Assembly (NCBI RefSeq): GCF_016599715.1
Contig: NZ_CP067019.1
Location: 186,001 to 250,000, forward strand
Reading direction: 5' to 3'
Source of the DNA: Acinetobacter sp. CS-2
Lineage (GTDB): Bacteria > Pseudomonadota > Gammaproteobacteria > Pseudomonadales > Moraxellaceae
Length of the DNA stretch: 64,000 nt
The notes under the pieces were generated by a model. The model had not been told where the DNA came from. It ran no database searches and saw only the letters and a list, made by a program, of their open reading frames with translations. This document shows positions 1 to 7,937 of this stretch, in pieces (within the stretch, counting starts at the first letter, position 1; each line of letters starts with the position of its first letter). The translations under genes and the position numbers were made by a program.

Positions 1-1
1 A

Positions 2-307
2 CATACTTCACAGTATGTTAATCATATCCTCAGTCAAAAAAGAGACCTTGCCAAAAATATTAAATCATTAAATAAATTCAGAGAATGGATCGTAGATAAA
101 CAAAAATCACATTGTTTGGAAGGCGCTTGTCAATTTGCAATGGAACGCCAGATTTTTACGCTTAAGCGGCTTGAAAGCATTATCACGAATAATGCTTTCC
201 TCATTCAGAAAACGTCAGACATTCAACCTCGTCCACCAACGCCACATCAAAATATTCGTGGTGCAGATTATTATTTGCAGCATTCAGGAGTAACGGCACA
301 TGCTTAA
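2..307 (+). CDS. istA: IS21 transposase IstA, C-terminal fragment (cut by window edge)
   Basis: The reading frame is open from base 2 to the TAA at 305-307 and gives about 101 residues, the C-terminal tail of an IstA transposase. The catalytic DDE core lies upstream, outside the window. The assignment rests mainly on context: the frame ends by overlapping istB by 8 bp, the standard istA/istB arrangement that supports translational coupling. The tail is basic and ends in TAHA. It is a window truncation, not a biological one as far as can be seen. Confidence 0.8.
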   Translation, partial: HTSQYVNHILSQKRDLAKNIKSLNKFREWIVDKQKSHCLEGACQFAMERQIFTLKRLESIITNNAFLIQKTSDIQPRPPTPHQNIRGADYYLQHSGVTAHA

Positions 308-1040
308 AAAGTCAGTAAAAGATAAGCTGGAACAGCTTAAGCTCAAAGGTTTTCTTCGATCAGCAGAAAGCTCACTGGATCAAATGATCAGTCAGGAGGC
401 AAGTATTGAAGAGTTCTTAGATTATTGTCTAGATGCTGAATTGAATGATCGAATAAATCGGAGAATTGAACGGTTATTTTCTCAAGCCAAATTCCGATAT
501 CCAAATGCAAGATTAGAACATATCGACTATGCAGCGGAACGGCAAATTAAAAAAGCAGATATTCATCGCTATGCGAGCTGTGAATGGATTAATGATGGTC
601 GCGGACTTATTATTTCAGGCTCAACGGGTGTAGGAAAATCATGGCTAGCTTGCGCTTTTGGAGCAGAGGCTTGTCATCGCAGTTACAGCACGATGTATTT
701 TAATGCGATTAGCTTATTTGATGAAATTGCCAATGCAATCACTTTAGGTGAAATCAAAGACTTCAAGAAAAAAGTATGTACTGCAAAATTGCTTATTATT
801 GATGATTTTGGTTTAGGTGGATTTAATCAATCATTAGCACCAGCTTTTCTTGAAATTATCGATAAGCAATCTCAGAGCGGTGGACTTTTAATTACAAGCC
901 AAGTTCCTAAAAAATTATGGTTTGAGCAGTTTCAAGATCCTACCATTGCAGATGCAGTCATGGATCGGATTTTACATAGATCTTATGAACTTGAGATTTT
1001 AGGCCGGTCGTACAGAGAGAAAATCTTTTCTCAAAAATAA
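300..1040 (+). CDS. istB: IS21 helper ATPase IstB
   Basis: A 246-residue AAA+ ATPase related to DnaC. It has a Walker A motif GSTGVGKSW near residues 106-114 and a Walker B LLIIDDFG near 162-169. IstB forms an ATP-dependent assembly on target DNA and delivers it to the IstA transposase. Length and motif order match the family and no disruption is seen. The ATG at 300 lies inside the last codons of istA, as in other IS21 elements. Confidence 0.93.
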   Translation: MLKKSVKDKLEQLKLKGFLRSAESSLDQMISQEASIEEFLDYCLDAELNDRINRRIERLFSQAKFRYPNARLEHIDYAAERQIKKADIHRYASCEWINDGRGLIISGSTGVGKSWLACAFGAEACHRSYSTMYFNAISLFDEIANAITLGEIKDFKKKVCTAKLLIIDDFGLGGFNQSLAPAFLEIIDKQSQSGGLLITSQVPKKLWFEQFQDPTIADAVMDRILHRSYELEILGRSYREKIFSQK

Positions 1041-1060
1041 AAGCTTATTTTTTTTAATTT

Positions 1061-1121
1061 GAGTGGCCGACTTGGAATAGGAATGAGTGGTAGACCACGA
1101 ACAAGAATGGGTGGCCGACTT
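1061..1121 (+). repeat. Three 24-bp-spaced repeats at the IS21 right end
   Basis: Related motifs GAGTGGCCGACTT, GAGTGGTAGACC and GGGTGGCCGACTT start at 1061, 1085 and 1109, exactly 24 bp apart. IS21 ends are known to carry repeated transposase binding sites, so these are most likely IstA recognition sites. The middle copy is the most diverged. Confidence 0.75.
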
Positions 1122-1198
1122 ATCCAGTAATTTGCACAGAATGTCATTTTTCCAGCCGATCGGTCATGATCAAAATATAAAAATAGAGGTCAAAAATA

Positions 1199-1846
1199 AT
1201 GATTACACTGCACCATTTAGATCAATCGCGTTCTTTTCGAATTTTATGGGCTTTAGAAGAGCTGGCTCAAGATTATCAGGTCAAGTTTTATAAACGTTTA
1301 CCAACATTTGCTGCACCGCCTGAATTAAAACTGGTTCATCCTTTGGCTAAAGCACCGATCTTGACTGATGAGGACCAGACGATTGTCGAATCGGCAGTGA
1401 TTTTGCAGCATTTGCAAGAAAGTTATGATACAGCGCAGAAATTTAAGCCGAAGGCCAAAAAAGACCAGCAACAATACCGCTACTGGATGCACTATGCCGA
1501 AGGCTCCTTAATGCCGTTATTGCTGATGCAACTGGTGATGAACAATGTACCGAAACGTGTACCCTGGCTGATTAAGCCAGTGGCACATAAAATTACTTCC
1601 GGCGTGAAGGCGGGATTTATTCATCCGCGTTTAAAAGAGCATATTGCTTATCTGGAAGATTATTTATCCATGCATGAATATTTTGCCGGAACATTTTCTT
1701 TTGCCGATATTCAGATGTGGTTTCCACTCGATGCCATTCAATCCAGAACATCCGGTTCATATCCCAATATAACCAAATATCTGAAACGTCTTGAGGAACG
1801 GCCTGCTTTTCAGCGAGCCAGGTTCAAGGAACAAAGCCTGACTTAA
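1199..1846 (+). CDS. Glutathione S-transferase family protein
   Basis: A 215-residue cytosolic GST-like protein. Residues 1-77 form the thioredoxin-like half: the active-site region after strand 1 contains HHLDQSRS, the cis-proline is P53 (KAPIL), and the glutathione-binding Glu-Ser pair is E64-S65 (VESAV). The rest is the all-helical half. Such enzymes conjugate or reduce electrophiles with glutathione; the substrate cannot be told. The ATG at 1199 follows AGAGGT at 1185-1190. It stands alone between the IS21 end and the convergent phoR. Confidence 0.9.
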   Translation: MITLHHLDQSRSFRILWALEELAQDYQVKFYKRLPTFAAPPELKLVHPLAKAPILTDEDQTIVESAVILQHLQESYDTAQKFKPKAKKDQQQYRYWMHYAEGSLMPLLLMQLVMNNVPKRVPWLIKPVAHKITSGVKAGFIHPRLKEHIAYLEDYLSMHEYFAGTFSFADIQMWFPLDAIQSRTSGSYPNITKYLKRLEERPAFQRARFKEQSLT

Positions 1847-1868
1847 AACAGGTAGGTGGCCTGTTTTA
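1845..1868. terminator. Bidirectional hairpin between GST gene and phoR
   Basis: AAAACAGG (1845-1852) and CCTGTTTT (1860-1867) form a stem with a 7-nt loop. A/T runs on both sides let it serve the GST gene and the convergent phoR. The stem overlaps the GST stop codon. Confidence 0.65.
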
Positions 1869-1891
1869 GATCAAGGTTAAAATAGGCAGGT

Positions 1892-3250
1892 CTAGCAGAG
1901 TTTGTACAGGCGTTCTTTAGGGAAAATGACTTTAAAAGTCGAGCCTTCATTCTCTTTGGATTCAATTTCCAGATGTGCGCCGTGTTGCATCAACACATGT
2001 TTGACAATGGCCAGACCTAAGCCAGTGCCACCGGTTTGACGGCTACGCGCACTATCCACACGATAGAAACGTTCGGTTAAACGTGGCAAATGTTTGGGGT
2101 CAATCCCGATGCCGGTATCTTGAACGGTAAAGATACCGTGTTCACCATCATCATGCCAACCCATCGTAATGGTTCCACCTTTAGGGGTGTACTTAATGGC
2201 ATTGGTAATCAGGTTGCTAAAGGCACTGGCCAGCTCGGTCTCGGAACCGATCAGGTCACAATGACTGTCAATGTTGAGATTGAGCGCATGGTGATAGTCG
2301 ACATTATAGGCTTGTGCATCATCAAACAGCTGGTTCATCAGACTTGGCATTTCAATAATCTGGTTTTTCGCGATTTTTTTGTCATTTTCTAAACGCGACA
2401 ATAGCAATAAATCATTCACCAGGGCATTCATGCGCTTGGTTTGCGCCTGCATCTGGTCGAAGGCACGTTTCCAGCGCGGGTTTAAATCTTCCTGATCGGT
2501 AAAGGTTTCAATATAACCGCTGAGTACGGTAAGCGGGGTACGTAATTCATGGGAAATATTGTCGACAAAGTCTGTGCGCATCTGTTCCAGATTATGCATG
2601 CGGGTCACATCATAAGCCACCAGTAAGCGGCTTTCCCCACCAAAGCGGGTCATTTTGACTTGTACATAATGGTCTTCAAAGGCCGAAGATTTCATTTTCA
2701 GGCCATCGGGTGCTTCGTCAATATGGTTAAAATATTCAATAAAACTGGGCTGGCGCAGAATGGTTAAAATATTGCGACCGCGATCTAGCGGTTGAATACC
2801 CAGGAGTTTTTCTGCAGCCGGATTCCACCATTCAATCTGGTGCAGATCATCAATCAGTACCACCGCTTCAGCCAGCGCCACCAGTGAAGATTGCGCCCGA
2901 TCAATCAGGCCGACCATTTCTGCCTGAACAATACGCTCCTGACGCTGCGAACGATAGACATTAAACAGCAAGGCTCCCCAGATGCCATTTAAACTGGGTG
3001 GCACATCATAAGGACGGTTGGAAATCCATTCATTGACCAGATACAGTGAACGCAATTGCAAGGCAAAAAACACCGTAAGGGCGATGAGAATAAAAATCCA
3101 GAAATACCCAATCCCTAAACCGATTAAACCTGCGATCAGCAATAAAAAGGCGAGCAGACGTAAATCTTGCTTGGCAAAAGTCCATAAACTGCTGTAACGG
3201 AACTGTTTATGTTCTCGCGCAATTTCCGGGACGGGGTAGGGTTCATACAT
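1892..3250 (-). CDS. phoR: Phosphate regulon sensor histidine kinase PhoR
   Basis: A 452-residue inner-membrane histidine kinase. A hydrophobic double segment at residues 31-66 is followed by a PAS-like region near 120-220. The dimerisation domain has SHELRTPL with phospho-acceptor His234, and a HATPase domain carries NLITNAIKYTPKGG and DTGIGI and GTGLGL motifs. In this family PhoR phosphorylates PhoB when phosphate is scarce. It starts 25 bp after phoB and the two are surely co-transcribed. The lack of a large periplasmic sensor domain is typical of PhoR. Confidence 0.95.
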   Translation of the reverse strand: MYEPYPVPEIAREHKQFRYSSLWTFAKQDLRLLAFLLLIAGLIGLGIGYFWIFILIALTVFFALQLRSLYLVNEWISNRPYDVPPSLNGIWGALLFNVYRSQRQERIVQAEMVGLIDRAQSSLVALAEAVVLIDDLHQIEWWNPAAEKLLGIQPLDRGRNILTILRQPSFIEYFNHIDEAPDGLKMKSSAFEDHYVQVKMTRFGGESRLLVAYDVTRMHNLEQMRTDFVDNISHELRTPLTVLSGYIETFTDQEDLNPRWKRAFDQMQAQTKRMNALVNDLLLLSRLENDKKIAKNQIIEMPSLMNQLFDDAQAYNVDYHHALNLNIDSHCDLIGSETELASAFSNLITNAIKYTPKGGTITMGWHDDGEHGIFTVQDTGIGIDPKHLPRLTERFYRVDSARSRQTGGTGLGLAIVKHVLMQHGAHLEIESKENEGSTFKVIFPKERLYKLC

Positions 3251-3275
3251 AAAATATAGTTGACCTAAATGACGA

Positions 3276-3986
3276 CTAACCTAAAGCGACATCTGCGCGG
3301 GTAGAAAAACGGTAACCTGTACCACGAACCGTTTGTACATAACGGTCTGCACCAAACGGTTCCAGCACTTTACGCAAACGACGGATATGTACGTCAATGG
3401 TACGATCTTCAATATATACGTTACCACCCCAGACCTGATCCAGCAATTGAGCACGGGTATAGGCACGTTCCGGATGCGTCATAAAAAAGGCCAATAAACG
3501 GTATTCCGTGGGTCCCATTTCTAAAATATTCTGACCATGACTGACCCGCTGGCTGACAGGGTCGAGTACCAGACCATTAGCATCAATGGTTTTTTCACCG
3601 TTTAAGGCATTGGCACGGCGTAACACGGCCTTAATGCGGGAAACCAGTTCCCGGGTAGAAAAGGGTTTGGTCATGTAGTCATCTGCACCGGCATCCAGAC
3701 CTTGTACTTTATGGTCTTCTTCAGCGCGGGCAGTGAGCATGATCACGGGAATTTCTGATAGGGTTTCATCGCGTTTCAGACGGCGGCACAGATCTACACC
3801 GCTGACACCACCCGGTAACATCCAGTCGAGTAGAATAAGCACAGGGCGTTGATCCACAATCATTTGATGGGCCTGTTTGGCATCTTCAGCCTGTAGGCAT
3901 TGGAAGCCCGCCATATCCAGCGAGGTATGGATCATTTCCCGGATCGGGAGCTCATCATCGACGATTAATATATAGTCATCTTTCAC
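3276..3986 (-). CDS. phoB: Phosphate regulon response regulator PhoB
   Basis: A 236-residue OmpR-type response regulator. The receiver domain has acidic residues near 10-11 (VDDE), phospho-acceptor Asp54 (LLDWMLPG) and a conserved Lys in the TKPF motif. The C-terminal winged helix has [16 protein letters not shown] and ends RGTGYRF. It controls phosphate-starvation genes, binding direct repeats called Pho boxes. It is first in the phoBR operon, and possible Pho-like repeats lie upstream at 4031-4065, which would fit autoregulation. Confidence 0.96.
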   Translation of the reverse strand: MKDDYILIVDDELPIREMIHTSLDMAGFQCLQAEDAKQAHQMIVDQRPVLILLDWMLPGGVSGVDLCRRLKRDETLSEIPVIMLTARAEEDHKVQGLDAGADDYMTKPFSTRELVSRIKAVLRRANALNGEKTIDANGLVLDPVSQRVSHGQNILEMGPTEYRLLAFFMTHPERAYTRAQLLDQVWGGNVYIEDRTIDVHIRRLRKVLEPFGADRYVQTVRGTGYRFSTRADVALG

Positions 3987-4030
3987 AGCGCAATACCCTA
4001 TTTCACGTAAACGGTGGACCGTTTTATATT

Positions 4031-4065
4031 TATGACAGGCTTATTACAAAGATTAATTATGACAG
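4031..4065 (-). promoter_or_regulatory. Possible Pho-box-like repeats upstream of phoB
   Basis: Read on the minus strand, CTGTCATAA occurs twice, at 4065-4057 and 4038-4030, about 45-80 bp before the phoB start. CTGTCAT is the usual Pho half-site. The spacing is 27 bp rather than the canonical 11 or a multiple of it, with only a weak half-site between, so this is tentative. A further TTGTCACAA lies near 4109-4117. Confidence 0.4.
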
Positions 4066-4226
4066 TATCATTGCAGAATAGGTAGTTCGACTGAATTTAG
4101 CAAAAAAATTGTCACAATTTAAAATAAGATACAATCAAGAATTTAAAATAAATCAGTTAGATAAATATATTAAATTCAAGGTGTTGAGTATTTTTTGACA
4201 GTTTGGTGACTAGGGCTGTGCTGGAA

Positions 4227-4916
4227 TCATATTTTTTCTTTTTTCGAAAAAGTATCAAGCAGTGATAAAAAAACGATACTGCAAGAAGACAGTACCTCCT
4301 CTATGGATAGCTTGAAACCACTGACTACCCAGCGGATGGCGATTTGCGTGACATAGCCATTTAGGCCAGTCGAAATCATCGAAATTTCACGTTCAGAGCG
4401 GTTAATGTTCGGCATCATCAGCATCACAAAGGCATGAATCATGCGGTCAAAACGCGACATGGTTTCATGGATGGTGGCCTGGTTATGCAGCTCCTGAACC
4501 AGCATGGCATCAATATAAATAATCCGTGCCATACCCGGATTGTCTTTCAAGGTGGTGAGCAGGGCGGTTAAACCGGCTTCGATCATTTTCCGCGGATCGG
4601 TCGAGGCCTGCATAATCGCCTGCGTAACATTGTGCTGCAACTGATCAATCAGCTTTAAAAAGATGGTCTGAAACAGTTCATCACTTTTCTTAAAAGATTC
4701 ATAGAAATAGCGTTCAGTCAGTTTGGCTTCCGTACAAATATCCTTGACTGTGACTGCAAAAAAACCATGTGTACCATAGGCTTCAATTCCGGCTTCAATC
4801 AGTTTTTCTCGACGTGCCTGTTTACGTTCGCTTAAAGACATCCCTTTAAATTGACGTTCTTTGGTTTTTGACGGTTTATTTTGATTTTCTTCGAAATTTT
4901 TGTGCTGTTCAGTCAT
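4227..4916 (-). CDS. TetR family transcriptional regulator
   Basis: A 229-residue TetR-type repressor. The helix-turn-helix lies near residues 30-80 (ending LTERYFYESF, the typical TetR recognition-helix signature), followed by an all-helical ligand domain. It is divergent from the short-chain dehydrogenase gene at 5153, with a 236-bp spacer containing a perfect inverted repeat over a promoter, so it most likely represses that gene and perhaps itself. The charged first 25 residues before the HTH are unusual but not exceptional. The ligand is unknown. Confidence 0.9.
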   Translation of the reverse strand: MTEQHKNFEENQNKPSKTKERQFKGMSLSERKQARREKLIEAGIEAYGTHGFFAVTVKDICTEAKLTERYFYESFKKSDELFQTIFLKLIDQLQHNVTQAIMQASTDPRKMIEAGLTALLTTLKDNPGMARIIYIDAMLVQELHNQATIHETMSRFDRMIHAFVMLMMPNINRSEREISMISTGLNGYVTQIAIRWVVSGFKLSIEEVLSSCSIVFLSLLDTFSKKEKI

Positions 4917-5039
4917 AGATGTGGTGTGCCGAATGAAATCGAGATTTTGCCTTATATTAACAATAATTTATCTTTAGACCTATGTTTAAAACAAAGCCGC
5001 AGCTTTGCCAGTACAGGGATCAATAGACGATATATTATA

Positions 5040-5068
5040 TTGACAATGGTTATTGTCAAAATTATATT
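5040..5068 (+). promoter_or_regulatory. Sigma70 promoter overlapped by a perfect TetR-type operator
   Basis: TTGACAAT (5040-5047) and ATTGTCAA (5052-5059) form a perfect inverted repeat with a 4-bp centre. The left arm contains a consensus -35 TTGACA at 5040-5045, and TATATT at 5063-5068 is a good -10 with a 17-bp spacer. A repressor bound here would block transcription of the dehydrogenase gene. The neighbouring TetR regulator is the obvious candidate. Confidence 0.75.
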
Positions 5069-5152
5069 GGATGGATGAACTGCAATCTTCCAGACAGAAA
5101 AACAATCGAGATGTTTAGATGGATGAGGCAGCAAGCTGAATAAGGATAGCTC

Positions 5153-6001
5153 ATGAAAAATTTTAAAAATAAAGTCGCAGCCATTACTGGGGCAGGGTCG
5201 GGTATTGGGCAGCAATTGGCCGTACTTTTGGCCAAGCAAGGCTGTCATTTGTCTTTAAGTGATGTCAATGAACAGGGTTTGGCGAAAACAGTTGAACTGG
5301 TCAAAGACAGTCATGTCCGTGTGACAATAAAAAAAGTCAATGTGGCCAAACTGGAAGAAGTGCGCGCCTGGGCTGCTGAAACTGTTCAGGATCATGGTTC
5401 AGTCAACATGATTTTTAACAATGCCGGTGTGGCATTGGGTTCAACCGTGGAAGGGGCGAGTTACGAAGAACTGGAATGGATTGTGAATATTAATTTCTGG
5501 GGCGTGGTGTATGGCACCAAGGAGTTCTTGCCTTTAATCAAACAATCGGGTGAAGGGCATATTATCAATATTTCCAGTCTGTTTGGTCTAACCGCACAGC
5601 CTACCCAGTCTGCCTATAACGCCACCAAATTTGCGGTACGTGGTTTTACCGAATCCTTGCGGCAGGAACTGGACCTGGAAAACTGTGGCGTGAGTGCACT
5701 CTGTGTGCATCCGGGTGGTATTCGGACCAATATTGCCAATGCGGCAAAAATGAATGACAGTATACGGTCTTTAGGCATGCATCCGGAAAAATCAGCCAGG
5801 TCTTTTAATAAATTATTACGTTGCCCGCCTGAAGAAGCTGCCCGCCAAATTTTGGAAGCGGTGAAAAAAGACAAGCGCCGTCTACTGATTGGCAACGACG
5901 CCAAAACCCTGGATTTAATCCAGCGCATTTTGCCGACCGGTTATCAGCGTGTTACAGCATTTGCCACCAAGTTTAGCAATAAAAACAAAAAATCGGCTTA
6001 A
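5153..6001 (+). CDS. Short-chain dehydrogenase/reductase (SDR)
   Basis: A 282-residue classical SDR. The nucleotide-binding motif TGAGSGIG is at 12-19 and NNAG at 89-92. The catalytic triad is Ser near 141-142 (NISSLFG), Tyr155 and Lys159 (YNATK). Members reduce or oxidise carbonyl or hydroxyl groups with NAD(P)H; the substrate is not evident. The C-terminal 60 residues (ending LPTGYQRVTAFATKF) are longer than the minimal fold, as in SDRs acting on lipophilic substrates. It is probably controlled by the divergent TetR gene. Confidence 0.92.
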   Translation: MKNFKNKVAAITGAGSGIGQQLAVLLAKQGCHLSLSDVNEQGLAKTVELVKDSHVRVTIKKVNVAKLEEVRAWAAETVQDHGSVNMIFNNAGVALGSTVEGASYEELEWIVNINFWGVVYGTKEFLPLIKQSGEGHIINISSLFGLTAQPTQSAYNATKFAVRGFTESLRQELDLENCGVSALCVHPGGIRTNIANAAKMNDSIRSLGMHPEKSARSFNKLLRCPPEEAARQILEAVKKDKRRLLIGNDAKTLDLIQRILPTGYQRVTAFATKFSNKNKKSA

Positions 6002-6013
6002 AATACGGCTTTT

Positions 6014-6041
6014 AAAAAACCCGCAAATTGCGGGTTTTTTT
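6014..6041 (+). terminator. Rho-independent terminator after the SDR gene
   Basis: CCCGCAA...TTGCGGG with an A-run before and a run of T after (6035-6041). Confidence 0.85.
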
Positions 6042-6193
6042 ATGTGCTGAAATGCAGCTTTTCAAATCCTCTCCAAAGTATGCTTTTTTAAGTTTTAACC
6101 CGTCAATTAAAGTGATAGGAGAGACTCAGAAATAATTTGATATCTAAAAATAAGAAATAAAAATAAAAAAACCAGCTGAATTTAAATAAGCAA

Positions 6194-6244
6194 GTGTTGG
6201 AATATCAACACACATATCGCGTTAAAACCAACATTTCTGGTTGG
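6194..6244 (+). promoter_or_regulatory. Two inverted repeats, candidate enhancer sites for a sigma54 activator
   Basis: GTGTTG-N6-CAACAC at 6194-6211 is a perfect inverted repeat. CCAAC-N7-GTTGG at 6228-6244 is a second one. They lie about 45-95 bp upstream of the -24 element at 6288, the usual distance for upstream activator sequences of sigma54 promoters. The core GTTG-N6-CAAC (6196-6209) recurs at 20290-20303 in front of a monooxygenase gene. The likely binding protein is the activator encoded at 16276-17400. The rest of the 341-bp spacer is AT-rich with no gene seen. Confidence 0.55.
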
Positions 6245-6285
6245 GATAATTGTAATAAATTTAATTAAAACAATAACTTAAAATG

Positions 6286-6301
6286 TTGGCATGCTTGTTG
6301 T
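6286..6301 (+). promoter_or_regulatory. Sigma54 (-24/-12) promoter
   Basis: TTGGCATGCTTGTTGT has GG at 6288-6289 and GT at 6300-6301 with exactly 10 bases between, matching YTGGCACG-N4-TTGC except for T at the last position. The start should be near 6312. A strong Shine-Dalgarno (GGGAGGTG, 6310-6317) precedes a four-codon open frame (ATG 6319, TAG 6331-6333) whose stop overlaps the ribosome site of the amidohydrolase gene at 6343. Confidence 0.7.
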
Positions 6302-6342
6302 AATAACAGGGAGGTGTAATGATAAGAAATTAGGTAAATCTC

Positions 6343-7851
6343 ATGACAATTTTAAAAGATTTAAAGGCAAAACAATCGCGTGCTGCTCAAGTACGTTCTC
6401 AACTTGATTATCCAGTGATTGATACGGACATTCATACCAATGCCTACAGTCCTGCACTTGAAGACTATATTGCGCAGTACGGGGGGGCACGTGTGGTGGA
6501 TGTGTTCCGTAGCCATTTAAAAAGTAACGGTTTAAATGCTTTGGCGGCAGAGTGGTACAACGCCAGCCCGGAAGAACGTCAAAACCGTCGTTTGTTCCGC
6601 CCGCCATTTTGGGCACTTCCTTCAGAAAATACCTATGACTTGGCCACGGTTGCCTTACCGGGCTTATTGTATGAGCGTTTAGAAGAACTCGGAACAGACT
6701 ATGCTGTGTTGTATCCAAACCTGGCTTTGTTCCCAATCAATTCATCCAATGACGATTTACGTTTGTCTTTAACCCGTGCGATTAACCATTTCCATGCGGA
6801 CATTTATAAACCCTATGCCGACCGTTTAACCCCAGTGGCTGCGATTCCACTGAATACCCCACAAGAAGGCATTGAAGAGCTTGAATTTGCCCAAAAGCTC
6901 GGTCTAAAAACAGCGTTAATTCCGGGAGCAGTACGTCGTCCAATTCAAGCCGTTGCAGAGAAATATCCTGAAGATAGCGATCTGCGTCGTTATGCTTACT
7001 GGTTGGATTTCTTCGGTATCGACAGTGAATATGACTACGACCCGTTCTGGCAAAAGAGCGTGGATTTGGGCATTAACCTGTCGACCCATTCGGGCAGCCA
7101 AAGCTGGGTGGCACGCAACTCGCCAAGCAACTACATGTTTAACCACATTAACCACTTTGCCGATGCCTCTGAAGCCTTGGCCAAAGCCCTGTTCTTTGGT
7201 GGCGTGACTGAGCGTATTCCACAGCTTCGTATTGCCTTGCTAGAAGCAGGCGCAGCATGGGGTCAAAACGTGTTGACGCATCTGGTTGACCGTTTTGAAA
7301 AACGCGGTAATGAGCATGTGCAACAGTACAACCCTGAACGTCTCAACCGTGAATTGGCAATAGAGCTTTATCGTCAATATGGCCATACCTTGTATCAAGG
7401 TCGCGAACTGAATGAGCAGGAAATCATTGAAAGCTTGTTTGGTGTGGCATCGACTTCACGTTTCCAGGCGCAAAAACCTGAAGAAATCAATGATTTTGCC
7501 TTGGCCAAAATCCAGACCAAACAGGACATCTGGGACCGTTGGGTACCGAATTTCTACTTTGGCAATGAAGCAGACGACCGCACCATCGTGGGTGCATTGA
7601 ATCCCAAAGGTAATCCATTTGGTCAAAAAATTAATGCCCTGTATTCATCCGATTCCGGCCATTGGGATGTGCCTGAATTAACCGAGTCCTTGGCAGAAAC
7701 TTGGGACTTGGTGCAAGAAGGCGCCATTACGGCAGAAGACTTCAAGTCCTTGGTGTTCACCAACCCATACCAGTTCTATACCGCGAACAATCCGGACTTC
7801 TTCAAAGGTACGCAGGTTGAAGCCAAATTAAATAAATCTAGCGCAGCTTAA
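6343..7851 (+). CDS. Amidohydrolase-family metal-dependent hydrolase
   Basis: A 502-residue protein of the amidohydrolase-2 type (TIM barrel, related to decarboxylases such as ACMSD). The first-strand metal motif appears as D27-T-D29-I-H31, and a later STHSG likely gives another metal-binding His. It lacks a signal peptide, so it is cytoplasmic. The reaction cannot be told from sequence: hydrolysis or non-oxidative decarboxylation of an imported compound are both possible. It is the first gene after the sigma54 promoter and is followed by porin and ABC genes, so it probably acts on what they import. Confidence 0.8.
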   Translation: MTILKDLKAKQSRAAQVRSQLDYPVIDTDIHTNAYSPALEDYIAQYGGARVVDVFRSHLKSNGLNALAAEWYNASPEERQNRRLFRPPFWALPSENTYDLATVALPGLLYERLEELGTDYAVLYPNLALFPINSSNDDLRLSLTRAINHFHADIYKPYADRLTPVAAIPLNTPQEGIEELEFAQKLGLKTALIPGAVRRPIQAVAEKYPEDSDLRRYAYWLDFFGIDSEYDYDPFWQKSVDLGINLSTHSGSQSWVARNSPSNYMFNHINHFADASEALAKALFFGGVTERIPQLRIALLEAGAAWGQNVLTHLVDRFEKRGNEHVQQYNPERLNRELAIELYRQYGHTLYQGRELNEQEIIESLFGVASTSRFQAQKPEEINDFALAKIQTKQDIWDRWVPNFYFGNEADDRTIVGALNPKGNPFGQKINALYSSDSGHWDVPELTESLAETWDLVQEGAITAEDFKSLVFTNPYQFYTANNPDFFKGTQVEAKLNKSSAA

Positions 7852-7871
7852 TCCTCATCGTTTCGAGTCGC

Positions 7872-7895
7872 GTCCGCTTACGTCCGTAAGCGGAC
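7872..7895 (+). repeat. Strong inverted repeat between amidohydrolase and porin genes
   Basis: GTCCGCTTAC (7872-7881) and GTAAGCGGAC (7886-7895) form a perfect 10-bp stem with a GTCC loop. A moderate T-rich tract follows (7902-7920). It could be a partial terminator or an mRNA-stabilising hairpin that separates porin expression from the upstream gene. Confidence 0.7.
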
Positions 7896-7937
7896 CTTAG
7901 GGTTTTTATTTTCAATTTTTGATATTTGGGATTTTTT

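Larger units (their letters stand above)
1..1138 (+). mobile_element. IS21-family insertion sequence, right part only
   Basis: The window opens inside an IS21-type element: the tail of istA, a complete istB overlapping it, and a right end with repeated motifs. The likely right terminus is the CA at 1137-1138, in TTTGCACA; IS21 elements typically begin TG and end CA, so the left end should start TGTGCAAA outside the window. Target duplication cannot be checked because the left end is missing. Only 60 bp separate the end from the next gene start. Confidence 0.85.

Noticed and set aside
1087-1293. 68-codon frame from the IS21 end into the GST gene
   Set aside because: It crosses the IS21 terminal repeats and then reads the GST gene in a wrong frame.
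4952-5248. 98-codon minus-strand frame over the TetR/SDR divergent promoter
   Set aside because: It covers the promoter and operator and the start of the SDR gene in antisense; no motif or ribosome site.
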